Positions 44,505 to 52,934 are shown, counted from the first letter of the stretch. The stretch is DNA of 64,000 nucleotides from Chitinophaga sp. YR573 (GCF_900110995.1 NZ_FOJF01000002.1:1488001-1552000), one strand, 5' to 3'. Translations and numbers: made by a program. The notes: a model not told the origin generated them from the sequence alone.

Positions 44505-44663
44505 AGAAGTTGTTGCTTATAAATACACTGCATCTGACTGTTTAGTTCTCTGATTTAGCTTTGGAATATGGGTTCATGATTTGTTTTTCAATTTAACTTC
44601 ACCTAATATTCACGTCAGATAAGGTGTATTTATAAGCAACAACTTCTGGCGCGAAGATTATGT
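44505..44663 (+). repeat. Family B structured element, copy 3
   Basis: Inverted on the + strand compared with the other copies but in the same orientation relative to the gene before it, rnpB. The terminal arms are AGAAGTTGTTGCTT and its exact complement AAGCAACAACTTCT, different from copies 1 and 2 on both sides, so pairing is fully kept. The next 10 bases ATAAATACAC and the centre are conserved. Confidence 0.85.
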
Positions 44664-44757
44664 AATCAAACAGAATCACTACTGGAAATCAGGTTAGTAA
44701 ACCTGTTCCGGAATCAAGTAATATCTTCGTTAACTAGCTATTAAGCAGCAAATAAAA

Positions 44758-45831
44758 ATGAGGTTAACAGAATTATCATATAAAACAACTGATTGGGAGA
44801 TTAAGAATCTCGAATTTGATAACGTTAGTTTAATCGTTGGTAAAAATTCGACGGGTAAATCGAAAACATTAAGTGTTGTTGATCTATTGGGCAAAATTAT
44901 TACCCAAAAGGTAAGTCTGCTGGGTAGGGGTGCCTGGAATGTAACTTTCCTCTCTGAAAAATTCGGAGTTATTAATTACAAGTTTGAAACAGGTTCAACT
45001 ATCGGAGATCCGCAGGTTGAATATGAAAAAATAACAATAGGTGGTAAGATCTGTCTGGAAAGAAATTCAGAACGAGCAACACTTTTTAGTGAATTAGATA
45101 AAACTTTGCAGGAAATCTATCCCCCTGAAGGTAAATTGACAATTCATACTACCCGTGATATAAAGAAATATCCTTACCTGGAAGAAATCGTCAATTGGGC
45201 AGAACATTCATACGGGTTTAAATTTGGAATTATAGGGCCTGAATTTCCTCATAATTTAAACTATAACCTGCTGAATGTAATTGATGATATACCTTCTTTA
45301 TATAAAACATTAAGTGAGGAAAGTCAAGAACGGGTCAGGTGTAACTTAGACAAAATCGGATATAAGATTGATGAGATTGTTTTCGCAGAAGGCAGCCCTA
45401 TAAACTTCCTGTTTATTAAGGAATCTGATTTAGCAAAAACGCTTGGACACTATCAGCTATCCCAAGGGATGTTTCGTAGCCTCTATATATTGATTTTTAT
45501 AGAATACCTGCTTTCCCAAAAACAACCTGCCACTATCATTATTGATGATTTGTGTGAAGGACTGGATTATGACAGAGCTACTAAATTAGGCAAACTACTG
45601 TTTGATAATTGTATGCAAAATAATATCCAGCTAATTGCAACTTCCAATGATATGTTCCTGATGGATGTAGTCGATTTGAAATATTGGAATCTGTTACAAA
45701 GGGAAGGAGGAATTGTTACTGCATTAAATCCTAAAAATCAACCAGATCTGTTTGAAAATTTTCAATTCACGGGTCTGTCTAATTTCGATTTTCTGGCTTC
45801 TGATTATATAGCCCAAAAAATTAAGAAATGA
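44758..45831 (+). CDS. ABC-type AAA ATPase, possible defence component
   Basis: A 357-residue ATPase of the AAA15/AAA21, SMC/ABC-like kind. Walker A GKNSTGKS at 28-35, an ABC-signature-like LSQGMFR at 234-240, Walker B TIIIDD at 259-264, D-loop EGLD at 267-270 and a switch segment IATSNDMF at about 293-300. The usual catalytic Glu after the Walker B Asp is Asp here, and the switch His is Asn, so turnover may be slow. The gene overlaps by 4 nt (ATGA) with a TOPRIM-like gene. ATPase/TOPRIM pairs are known in several anti-phage systems (OLD, Gabija-, PARIS-like). The DNA is clearly more AT-rich than its neighbours, a hint of transfer. Function as defence is inference. Confidence 0.75.
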   Translation: MRLTELSYKTTDWEIKNLEFDNVSLIVGKNSTGKSKTLSVVDLLGKIITQKVSLLGRGAWNVTFLSEKFGVINYKFETGSTIGDPQVEYEKITIGGKICLERNSERATLFSELDKTLQEIYPPEGKLTIHTTRDIKKYPYLEEIVNWAEHSYGFKFGIIGPEFPHNLNYNLLNVIDDIPSLYKTLSEESQERVRCNLDKIGYKIDEIVFAEGSPINFLFIKESDLAKTLGHYQLSQGMFRSLYILIFIEYLLSQKQPATIIIDDLCEGLDYDRATKLGKLLFDNCMQNNIQLIATSNDMFLMDVVDLKYWNLLQREGGIVTALNPKNQPDLFENFQFTGLSNFDFLASDYIAQKIKK

Positions 45832-46550
45832 CGAAAACGGCTATATTTGTTGAAGGACAAACAGAATTGATCTTCGTTAGGGAGCTATTATTGAAAGTAT
45901 TTGAATATCAGAATATATCACTGGAATGTTTTACACTCTTTACAGATGTAAATTTTCATGCTACAGAATACGCTTTTCCTAATGAACATGCAGATCATTA
46001 TTTTCAGATAATCAATGTAGGAAGTGATCAAAGTGTTCTTACCAGAATTCTGAAGAGAGAGCCGCAAATGAAAAATGCCGGTTTTGAACGGATCATAGGA
46101 TTGAGAGATATGTATTCGGGAGAATATAGGAATTTGGTTAAAAATCAGAAGATAGATGACAAGATTAATCAAAAATTCATTGAAGGGCATAGATCACAAA
46201 TAAAATCAGACAATATCTTCTTTTCTTTTGCCATTATGGAAATAGAAACCTGGCTGTTGGGGTTAAGGAAATCTTTCGAACGGATGGACAACCGGTTAAC
46301 ACCAGCATTTATTCATCAACATTTAGGATTTGATTTAAATGTTGATGATCCGGAGAATATCTTTTTTCATCCGGCGGACAATGTAGAAGAGATATTTAAA
46401 CTTGTGGGACAAAAATACAGTAAAAGTAAAGGTGATATTAACGCGTTGGTTAGCCACATTGAAAAAGATGATTATTTGGAATTGTTAGGGAGCGATAAGT
46501 GTCAGTCTTTTAAGGAGTTTTACGAATATCTGCAAATACCAACCACGTAA
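45828..46550 (+). CDS. TOPRIM-like (DUF4276-type) putative nuclease
   Basis: A 240-residue protein with the start of a TOPRIM fold: IFVEGQTELIFV carries the conserved Glu 9, and GLRDMYSG around 91-98 is in place of the DxD strand. IMEIETWLLG (about 136-145) corresponds to the HEFEAWLF-like acidic segment of DUF4276 proteins. TOPRIM domains cut or bind nucleic acids with metal. The gene is translationally coupled to the ATPase before it, so the two probably form one complex or a regulated effector. No helicase or other effector follows. The family assignment is by motif only; a TOPRIM member with an altered second motif could also be inactive. Confidence 0.65.
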   Translation: MTKTAIFVEGQTELIFVRELLLKVFEYQNISLECFTLFTDVNFHATEYAFPNEHADHYFQIINVGSDQSVLTRILKREPQMKNAGFERIIGLRDMYSGEYRNLVKNQKIDDKINQKFIEGHRSQIKSDNIFFSFAIMEIETWLLGLRKSFERMDNRLTPAFIHQHLGFDLNVDDPENIFFHPADNVEEIFKLVGQKYSKSKGDINALVSHIEKDDYLELLGSDKCQSFKEFYEYLQIPTT

Positions 46551-46583
46551 TAATTTATTTTTCTAACCTATAATAAATCCCTT

Positions 46584-46997
46584 ATGCAACAAAAAGAAGA
46601 AAGAACCTGGGGAACACTTGTACATCTTGGTGGGATTATTGGTTCGCTTATTTGGCCCTCAGTTGGTAATATTTTAGGCGCTTTGATTATCTGGCTGGTT
46701 AAACGTAATGAGTATACATTCGTTGATGATCAGGGTAAAGAAGCGTTGAACTTCCAGATTACACTTGGTATAGCGAATGCAGTATTAGGTATTATCAGCG
46801 CTATCAGTTTAGGCTTCTGGTCGTTTAGTACGATGTTCTTCCACAGAGGAGATTTCGACTTTGCTGATATCACTATTTTCTCTGGTGGGCATGGTTTGCT
46901 ATTTCTGCTCAATCTTATCTTTTCTATTATTGGCGCAGTGACTGCGAATAAGGGAGAAGCATACAGATATCCGTTGAGCTGGAGAATTGTAAAGTAA
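46584..46997 (+). CDS. DUF4870-family membrane protein
   Basis: A 137-residue inner-membrane protein with four hydrophobic segments and the signature FVDDQGKEALNFQITLGI between the second and third, which marks the DUF4870 (Tic20-like) family. TWGTLVHLGGIIGSL at the N-terminus is also typical. No established role; such proteins are common single genes in Bacteroidota. It lies 33 bp after the TOPRIM gene on the same strand and could be read through from it, but its base composition is like the rest of the chromosome, so I see no reason to count it as a part of that pair. A strong terminator follows. Confidence 0.82.
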   Translation: MQQKEERTWGTLVHLGGIIGSLIWPSVGNILGALIIWLVKRNEYTFVDDQGKEALNFQITLGIANAVLGIISAISLGFWSFSTMFFHRGDFDFADITIFSGGHGLLFLLNLIFSIIGAVTANKGEAYRYPLSWRIVK

Positions 46998-47008
46998 GTT
47001 TCTTATAT

Positions 47009-47051
47009 AAAAAAAGCTCCTGCAGGTATTCGCTTGCAGGAGCTTTTTTTT
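47009..47051. terminator. Strong bidirectional hairpin terminator
   Basis: Perfect 10-bp stem AGCTCCTGCA/TGCAGGAGCT, 10-nt loop, A run before and eight T after. It ends the DUF4870 transcript and, with the A run read from the other strand, also the subtilase gene. Confidence 0.9.
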
Positions 47052-47081
47052 GGGTGCAGGGCGAAGCCCTGCAAAACCCCT
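47052..47081. repeat. Family C hairpin repeat, copy 2
   Basis: Same 30-nt sequence as at 42400-42430 (8-bp stem with GAA loop, 47055-47073, then AAAACCCC). It is directly next to a terminator, between two converging genes. Confidence 0.8.
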
Positions 47082-47096
47082 TTAATCTTTTAGTGG

Positions 47097-48785
47097 TTAT
47101 CCTTTTTTAATAGGACTTACCTTAGCTTTTCCTTTTTTAGGAGCCAGGTCGCCTTTAACAGTAGCTGCCAGTTTTAATGCTTCATAAGCATTTACCACGC
47201 CACCGGTGATGGACAAATCAGAGAAAGCTACTTTCTCATCTGTATTTGGTTTGATCACTTCTTTGGTACCGTCCGGTAAAGGTGTAGCAGATTTCTCAAG
47301 CACATACTTTAACTGTCTGGCACTCAGATCAGGATAATAGGAGAGGACCAGTGCAGCAACACCTGCTACTACAGGAGAGGCCATACTTGTACCACTGGCG
47401 CTGCCATATTTATTACCACCAGGAACGGTAGAATAGATCTGTACACCAGGGGCGAACAGGTCTACGCTTTTCTTTCCATAGTTGGAGAAACCGGCAATCT
47501 TAGGACCTACTTTACCATTGCTGCTGGCACCTACAGTGATGAAGTTAGCAGGGTGGGTATGGTCTGCGAAATCAGGATTCGGGAAGTTATCCGTAGAGTC
47601 GTTGTTGTTACCGTCGTTACCGGCAGCATGCACGAGCAATACTCCTTTTTCATCTGCATATTTAATAGCGGCATCTACCCAGTCTTTATGCGGGGAGAAA
47701 CCTTTACCAAAACTCATATTGATTACACGGGCGCCGTTGTCTACTGCGTAGCGGATAGCCAGGGCGATGTCTTTATCACGTTCATCTCCGTCCGGTACTG
47801 CTTTTACCAGCATAATCTTCACATTATCAGCAATGCCGTCCATGCCAACGCCATTATTCCTTACGGCAGCGATGATACCGGAAACGTGTGTGCCGTGGAA
47901 GCCAAACTGGCCCATTACATCGTTATTACCATAGTAACGGTCGTTGATATCATTGATATTATCTCCGATAATCTCAGCGCGTTTATCGGCGGGTTCGCCA
48001 TCTACCTGGTCTGCTTTACGTTTCAGATCATCTACGTATTCTCCGAGTTCTGACTTGAAATCGGCGTAGGTAATGTCCTGTTCTCCAGTGCTTTTCATCA
48101 ACCGGGACATAAAGTTCTTCGCCATCATTACACCCTCGTCGGTACTCTGGATACTATCCAGTTTAGCTGTGGTGAAATCTGTTGTATGTAAGTAGCCGGT
48201 GAGAAGGTCTTCACATTTCCTCATGTTCTCCTGCAGGGTCAGCATCTTCCTGTAGTTGATCTTGTTTTCCCCTGTAGGTTTTACGTATTTGCCTTTCAGT
48301 TTCTGCCAGTAGGCGTATTCTTTGGATTGTTTATCTAAAACGGAATCCGGATTGATATACAGTCTTTTATAACGGTAGTATTCACGGGTCCCTTCATCTG
48401 TATCTTCTTTTACACTTTTACCGTCTTTGCCACCCAGGAAGTTCCATCCGTGGATATCATCCACATAACCGTTATTATCGTCATCAATTCCATTACCTGG
48501 AATTTCTCCGGGGTTTGTCCATAAAATGGATTTGAGGTCTTCATGGGTAGTATCTATACCTGAGTCTATTACTGCCACTATGACCGGGGTGCTTTTTTTG
48601 CCTTTCAGCAGGTCTTTGTAGGCTTTTTCAACACCGGTACCGAAAACACTGTCTGTAGCATAGTTCAGTAACTGCCAGTTTTTGGGAAGAGCTGTTGTAC
48701 CCTGTCCATAGGATTTGCTAGTTGTAAGTACAGTCACCATCGCAACACCACCTGCCATGACTGCCAGCGCTCTGCTAAATTTCAT
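47097..48785 (-). CDS. S8 (subtilisin-family) serine protease
   Basis: A 562-residue exported protease. Signal peptide 1-28 (ending SYGQ). The catalytic triad is visible as Asp 74 (VIDSGIDTTHED), His 297 (GFHGTHVSG) and Ser 467 (GTSMASPVVAG), with the oxyanion Asn in VHAAGNDGNNN. Between Asp and His there is an extra segment of about 170 residues, mostly charged and helical, absent from plain subtilisins. The protein ends with a Lys-rich tail (KKGKAKVSPIKKG) and has no T9SS domain, so it is probably periplasmic. Possible tasks are processing of envelope proteins or general degradation; none is shown by context. Single gene. Confidence 0.92.
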   Translation of the reverse strand: MKFSRALAVMAGGVAMVTVLTTSKSYGQGTTALPKNWQLLNYATDSVFGTGVEKAYKDLLKGKKSTPVIVAVIDSGIDTTHEDLKSILWTNPGEIPGNGIDDDNNGYVDDIHGWNFLGGKDGKSVKEDTDEGTREYYRYKRLYINPDSVLDKQSKEYAYWQKLKGKYVKPTGENKINYRKMLTLQENMRKCEDLLTGYLHTTDFTTAKLDSIQSTDEGVMMAKNFMSRLMKSTGEQDITYADFKSELGEYVDDLKRKADQVDGEPADKRAEIIGDNINDINDRYYGNNDVMGQFGFHGTHVSGIIAAVRNNGVGMDGIADNVKIMLVKAVPDGDERDKDIALAIRYAVDNGARVINMSFGKGFSPHKDWVDAAIKYADEKGVLLVHAAGNDGNNNDSTDNFPNPDFADHTHPANFITVGASSNGKVGPKIAGFSNYGKKSVDLFAPGVQIYSTVPGGNKYGSASGTSMASPVVAGVAALVLSYYPDLSARQLKYVLEKSATPLPDGTKEVIKPNTDEKVAFSDLSITGGVVNAYEALKLAATVKGDLAPKKGKAKVSPIKKG

Positions 48786-49058
48786 TAGATTATTTTTTTC
48801 TCAATAAGCTGTTTGCAATACGAATACCATATTTGGTTAAAGATATGTAAAATGTAATGTTTGGAGAGGGGCTTTAGTGATAAGCGAGTTAAAACATGGA
48901 TAATTGAACAAAGTGGGGAGGGTACAGGTTATTAAAGTAGCACAAAAGTTGAATATGAAATTCCAGAAAAAAGTATAATATTTAGTTTTTTGAAGAATAC
49001 CCGGTAGTCTAGGCTATCAGGCTATTTTTCTCATAAGCATGGTTTCCGTTTAACGAAA

Positions 49059-49088
49059 AAGCGAGGTTCTCTAGCCTCGCTATTTTTT
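49059..49088. terminator. Hairpin terminator after the aldehyde dehydrogenase gene
   Basis: Stem AGCGAGG/CCTCGCT with an 8-nt loop, A run on the left and seven T on the right. No + strand gene precedes it, so it most likely ends the - strand aldehyde dehydrogenase transcript after the family A repeat. Confidence 0.75.
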
Positions 49089-49141
49089 TGCAAGTATATA
49101 ACGGAGTAATGTTTAGGTTATTGTGTGAAGAGAAAATTAAA

Positions 49142-49348
49142 GGGGACTCCTAACGGAGTCAATTAGTGAAGATTGTATGTATTTCTACAAACACGGGACT
49201 CCTAACGGAGTCAATTGTGGAGGATAAGGAGACAATGTTTCTACAGACACAAAGCTCCTGATAAAGCTTATCGAATTTTAGCTCCGTTAGGAGCTTCGTG
49301 TTTGTAGAAAAACATAATAATCAAACCAGACTCCGTTAGGAGTCCCCT
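49142..49348. repeat. Family A composite repeat, copy 4
   Basis: Rearranged copy with GGACTCC/GGAGTC hairpins at both ends, a tandem second GACTCC unit, and AGCTCCGTTAGGAGCT in place of GGCTCC/GGAGCC; here again the changed base is changed on both stem sides. It begins 13 nt after the aldehyde dehydrogenase stop. Confidence 0.8.
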
Positions 49349-49360
49349 GAAGAAATATTT

Positions 49361-50890
49361 CTATAGATCAAACTTAATCCCCTGAGCAAGAGGGAGATGT
49401 GTTGAGTAATTGATAGTATTGGTTTGCCTGCGCATATAAGCCCTCCAGGCATCAGAACCGCTTTCCCGTCCGCCGCCGGTTTCTTTTTCACCACCAAAAG
49501 CACCACCGATTTCTGCACCGGAAGTACCGATGTTTACATTGGCAATACCGCAATCTGAACCTGATTGTGAGAGGAAGAGTTCTGCTTCCCTGAGATTCAG
49601 TGTCATAATGGCGGAGGACAAGCCTTGTGGAACATTGTTCTGCATGGCGATCGCCTCTTCCAGTGTTTTGTATTTCATTACGTAGAGGATGGGAGCGAAG
49701 GTCTCATGCTGTACGATTTTGAAGTTGTTTTCAACTGCTGCGATACAAGGCTTTACATAACAGCCGGATGTGTAGTTGCTGCCTTCCAGTACACCACCTT
49801 CCACCAGGAAGCTGCCGCCCTCGGCCTTTACTTCGGTGATTGCCTGCTGGTACATCTGTACTGCCGCTTTATCAATCAATGGGCCTACGTGGTTGTTTTC
49901 ATCCAGCGGGTTGCCGATACGCAGCTGCTGGTAAGCTTTTACCAGTTTCTGGGTGAAGGCCTCGTACACACTTTCGTGGATGATTAAACGGCGGGTGCTG
50001 GTACAACGCTGACCGGCAGTACCTACGGCGCCAAATACACAACCAATGAGGGACATGTCCAGATCGGCGTTCTCGGAAATGATGATAGCGTTGTTGCCAC
50101 CCAATTCCAGCAGGGAACGTCCCAGACGGGTACCTACTGCAGCACCAACCGCTTTACCCATGCGGGTAGAACCAGTAGCGGATACTAAAGGAACACGGGT
50201 ATCGGCCGCCATCCATTCGCCTAATTCACGGCCACCGGTCACGAGGTTACAAACCCCTTCCGGAACGTTGTTATCGCGGAGTACGTCCTGTATAATCAGC
50301 TGACATGCAATTGCAGACAGCGGTGTTTTCTCTGATGGTTTCCATACACATACGTTACCGCATACCATAGCCAGCATCGAGTTCCAGCTCCAGACAGCTA
50401 CGGGGAAGTTAAAGGCAGAGATGATGCCTGTAATGCCCAATGGATGCCATTGCTCGTACATACGATGACCTGGTCTTTCGGAATGCATGGTTAAACCGTA
50501 TAACTGACGGGATAGTCCTACGGCAAAGTCGCAGATGTCTATCATCTCCTGCACTTCACCATACCCTTCCTGCAGGCTTTTTCCCATTTCATAGGAAACC
50601 AGGCGTCCCAGGGCTTCTTTGTTCTTTCTCAGCGCTTCACCTGCCTGTCTTACTACTTCACCACGACGGGGAGCGGGCCATAAGCGCCATTCCTTAAAAG
50701 CAGCAGTGGCTTTTTCTATTACGGCATCATAGTCTTTACGACTGGCTGTCTTCACTTTGGAAATCACCTGACCATCTACCGGAGAATCTGCCTGCAGGTA
50801 GTCGCCTGTTGCTTCCAACCATACTCTTCCGGTGCTTACGCCGCTGTTTTCCGGCTTTATATTGAGTTGCTGTAAAATATCGTTAATCAT
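49361..50890 (-). CDS. ALDH7-type aldehyde dehydrogenase (alpha-aminoadipic semialdehyde dehydrogenase-like)
   Basis: NAD(P)-dependent aldehyde dehydrogenase of 509 residues. Active site Glu 262 (LELGGNN) and Cys 296 (GQRCTSTRRL); cofactor-binding SAFNFPVAVW, KPSEKTPL and ATGSTRMGKAV. The sequence RCTSTRRL and the start ENSGVSTGRVW fit the ALDH7 (antiquitin, AmaB) branch, which oxidises alpha-aminoadipic semialdehyde in lysine breakdown. A DUF1338 gene, the type that acts two steps later in one lysine route, lies upstream on the same strand across a family B repeat, which supports this. A -7-like TAAATTTG (complement of 50911-50918) precedes it. Cytoplasmic. Confidence 0.85.
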   Translation of the reverse strand: MINDILQQLNIKPENSGVSTGRVWLEATGDYLQADSPVDGQVISKVKTASRKDYDAVIEKATAAFKEWRLWPAPRRGEVVRQAGEALRKNKEALGRLVSYEMGKSLQEGYGEVQEMIDICDFAVGLSRQLYGLTMHSERPGHRMYEQWHPLGITGIISAFNFPVAVWSWNSMLAMVCGNVCVWKPSEKTPLSAIACQLIIQDVLRDNNVPEGVCNLVTGGRELGEWMAADTRVPLVSATGSTRMGKAVGAAVGTRLGRSLLELGGNNAIIISENADLDMSLIGCVFGAVGTAGQRCTSTRRLIIHESVYEAFTQKLVKAYQQLRIGNPLDENNHVGPLIDKAAVQMYQQAITEVKAEGGSFLVEGGVLEGSNYTSGCYVKPCIAAVENNFKIVQHETFAPILYVMKYKTLEEAIAMQNNVPQGLSSAIMTLNLREAELFLSQSGSDCGIANVNIGTSGAEIGGAFGGEKETGGGRESGSDAWRAYMRRQTNTINYSTHLPLAQGIKFDL

Positions 50891-50975
50891 TGTAAATCAG
50901 AATTAAAGAGCAAATTTAAGAAAGGTTTTGGTGTTATATTGAATATGCTGTTGCTGGTAGTGACTCAATTTGATT

Positions 50976-51135
50976 ACATAATCTTCGCACAAGATGTTGT
51001 TTATCGATAAATACACCTTATCTGACGTGAATTTTAGGTGAAGTTAAATTGAAAAACAGATCCTGATCCCATATTCTAAAGCTAAATCAGAGAACTAAGC
51101 AGTCAGATGTAGTGTATTTATGATAAACAACATCT
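50976..51135 (-). repeat. Family B 160-bp structured element, copy 4
   Basis: Left arm AGATGTTGTTTATC and right arm GATAAACAACATCT are exact complements, again differing from the other copies on both sides. The right end lies 23 nt from the stop codon of the DUF1338 gene; strand is given by that gene. Confidence 0.85.
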
Positions 51136-51158
51136 GTCAATCAAAGTTGTCATAACTA

Positions 51159-52049
51159 CTATCCCTTCTGAGTAGTCTGTGAGCTGTAAGTGCTTTCGAA
51201 GATCTTATCAGCATTGCCTGCTTCAAAGCCTTCACGGCGTTGCTCCCGGGTAATGGAAGATGCAGGCAGGTGTGCGAACTGAGGCAACACCTTACGTTCT
51301 GCAAACTCTACATAAGAGCCAGCTATCTGAATTGTTTCATTATTGGCAAAGGTGGCCGGGATCATTCTCGCAACGGTACTGCTTTGTAATAACAGGCCAT
51401 CAGGGCTGGTTTTTATTTTACCACCTGCATTGTTCAGCACAAAACCCTTCTTTTCCAGAAAGGCATTAAAATCCGCTACGGTATTATATCCTTCGGGGAG
51501 ATTTTGCAGGCTGATGGTAAAATGGTTCAGGTAATACCGGTTATAGATTACCCAGGCAGCATATTCACTTTCTGCAGCAAGGGTCTGATAATCCTGAATA
51601 GTAGGTGTACGCCATAAAGCACTGTGCAGGAAGTTGTCTACTATTACACCGCTGTTCAGGTCCAGCTGATTGGCCGGGTCTGTGATTACTTCGCTGGTGT
51701 AACTCGTGATGATAGCCTGTGCCTGTTTACTGAGATCTTTCACCCTTAACTCACTCAGGAAAATACGTGGGTAATGAGGTTCAGGGGGCGCATACCAGAA
51801 GGCATCCAGTTTCTTTTCCTTAAAATGGTAGGCGTCTCTTTTAGTGTAACCGTAATGCAGGAAGATCTTCTCGAACGATTGAATACCCAGCTGCGGAACG
51901 CCTATTGTCCTAAAGGCAATATGGTCGTTTTCAATGTCTTCTGCGCGCTGAATAATGTTTTCGTGGATCATTGCCTTGATGATGGCAGCTACATCAGGTA
52001 CACGTTCCTGATAGCGGTGCATCAGGCCGTTCAGAACAAAATCTAACAT
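51159..52049 (-). CDS. DUF1338 protein, 2-oxoadipate dioxygenase/decarboxylase-like
   Basis: A 296-residue cytoplasmic protein of the DUF1338 family. A characterised member, HglS of Pseudomonas putida, is an iron enzyme that converts 2-oxoadipate with O2 to 2-hydroxyglutarate. The metal and substrate residues of that enzyme appear conserved: His 43 and Arg 47 in DHIAFRT, a His at about 176 in LNHFTIS, and Glu 248 in SYVEFAER (positions by my count). The gene is 9 bp after panB and is followed by an ALDH7 gene. This suggests a partial lysine breakdown route. The substrate is inferred from family and context. Confidence 0.82.
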   Translation of the reverse strand: MLDFVLNGLMHRYQERVPDVAAIIKAMIHENIIQRAEDIENDHIAFRTIGVPQLGIQSFEKIFLHYGYTKRDAYHFKEKKLDAFWYAPPEPHYPRIFLSELRVKDLSKQAQAIITSYTSEVITDPANQLDLNSGVIVDNFLHSALWRTPTIQDYQTLAAESEYAAWVIYNRYYLNHFTISLQNLPEGYNTVADFNAFLEKKGFVLNNAGGKIKTSPDGLLLQSSTVARMIPATFANNETIQIAGSYVEFAERKVLPQFAHLPASSITREQRREGFEAGNADKIFESTYSSQTTQKG

Positions 52050-52058
52050 ACAATAATT

Positions 52059-52874
52059 TTAATATTGTTCATTATCATTGGGGAAATCCTTCGCTTTTAC
52101 ATCGTGGATATATGCCTGAGAGGCTTTTTTGATCTCCTCATATAAATTGAGATATCTGCGAAGAAAACGAGGTTTAAAATCTTTATTGATCCCTAACATA
52201 TCGTGCATCACCAGTACCTGTCCGTCTACATGTTTACCTGCACCAATACCGATAATCGGGATACGGACGCTTTCTGCTACCTGTTTGGCCAGTGCAGCCG
52301 GTATTTTTTCCAGTACGATGGCAAAGCAGCCGGCATCCTGTAATAAGCGGGCATCGTTCAGTAACTTCTGAGCTTCAGCATCTTCTGTGGCACGTACTGC
52401 ATAGGTTCCGAATTTATTGATGGACTGTGGCGTTAATCCCAGGTGTCCCATAACAGGTACCCCTGCTGAAATGATCCGTTTTACTGATTCCAGGATTTCT
52501 TCCCCACCTTCTATTTTCACGCTGTGAGCGCTGGTTTCCTTCATGATACGGATGGCAGAGGCAAGGGCTTCCTTGGAATTACCCTGGTAAGTACCGAAGG
52601 GAAGGTCTACCGTTACAAATGCTCTCTTGATAGCTCTTACCACAGAGGCGGCATGATAAATCATGTTATCAAGTGTGATAGGGAGCGTGGTTTCGAATCC
52701 TGCCATTACGTTGGCAGCAGAATCTCCTACCAGTAATATATCCATCCCGGCATCGTCAAAAATACGGGCCATGGAGTAATCGTAAGCTGTTATCATGGAG
52801 ATTTTCTCTCCATCGTCCTTCATTTTCTGCAGAATATGCGTGGTGATCCTCTTAACTTCCTTGTGCGTAGACAT
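52059..52874 (-). CDS. panB: 3-methyl-2-oxobutanoate hydroxymethyltransferase
   Basis: First step of pantothenate synthesis: moves a hydroxymethyl group from 5,10-methylene-tetrahydrofolate to 3-methyl-2-oxobutanoate, giving ketopantoate. The 271-residue protein has the magnesium-binding ITAYDYSMARIFDDAGMDILLVGDS region (here in pieces: TAYDYSMA, DILLVGDSAANV), KIEGGEE, GHLGLTPQS and IGIGAGKHVDGQVLVMHDMLG with the catalytic Glu in VLEKIP. Typical size and a TIM-barrel fold, cytoplasmic. panC is not next to it. The following gene starts 9 bp later, so both are likely on one message. Confidence 0.95.
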   Translation of the reverse strand: MSTHKEVKRITTHILQKMKDDGEKISMITAYDYSMARIFDDAGMDILLVGDSAANVMAGFETTLPITLDNMIYHAASVVRAIKRAFVTVDLPFGTYQGNSKEALASAIRIMKETSAHSVKIEGGEEILESVKRIISAGVPVMGHLGLTPQSINKFGTYAVRATEDAEAQKLLNDARLLQDAGCFAIVLEKIPAALAKQVAESVRIPIIGIGAGKHVDGQVLVMHDMLGINKDFKPRFLRRYLNLYEEIKKASQAYIHDVKAKDFPNDNEQY

Positions 52875-52934
52875 CGTATATAATGATTAAAAGCGCGTTA
52901 AGGTAGGCATAATCATTAAATCGGGCAAATCAGT

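Larger units (their letters stand above)
48786..49360. other. Intergenic region with terminator and family A repeat
   Basis: About 575 bp. The first 270 bp, upstream of the subtilase gene, are AT-rich and must hold its promoter, but I find no clean promoter match. Then come a hairpin terminator (49059-49088) and family A copy 4 (49142-49348). No gene. Confidence 0.6.
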
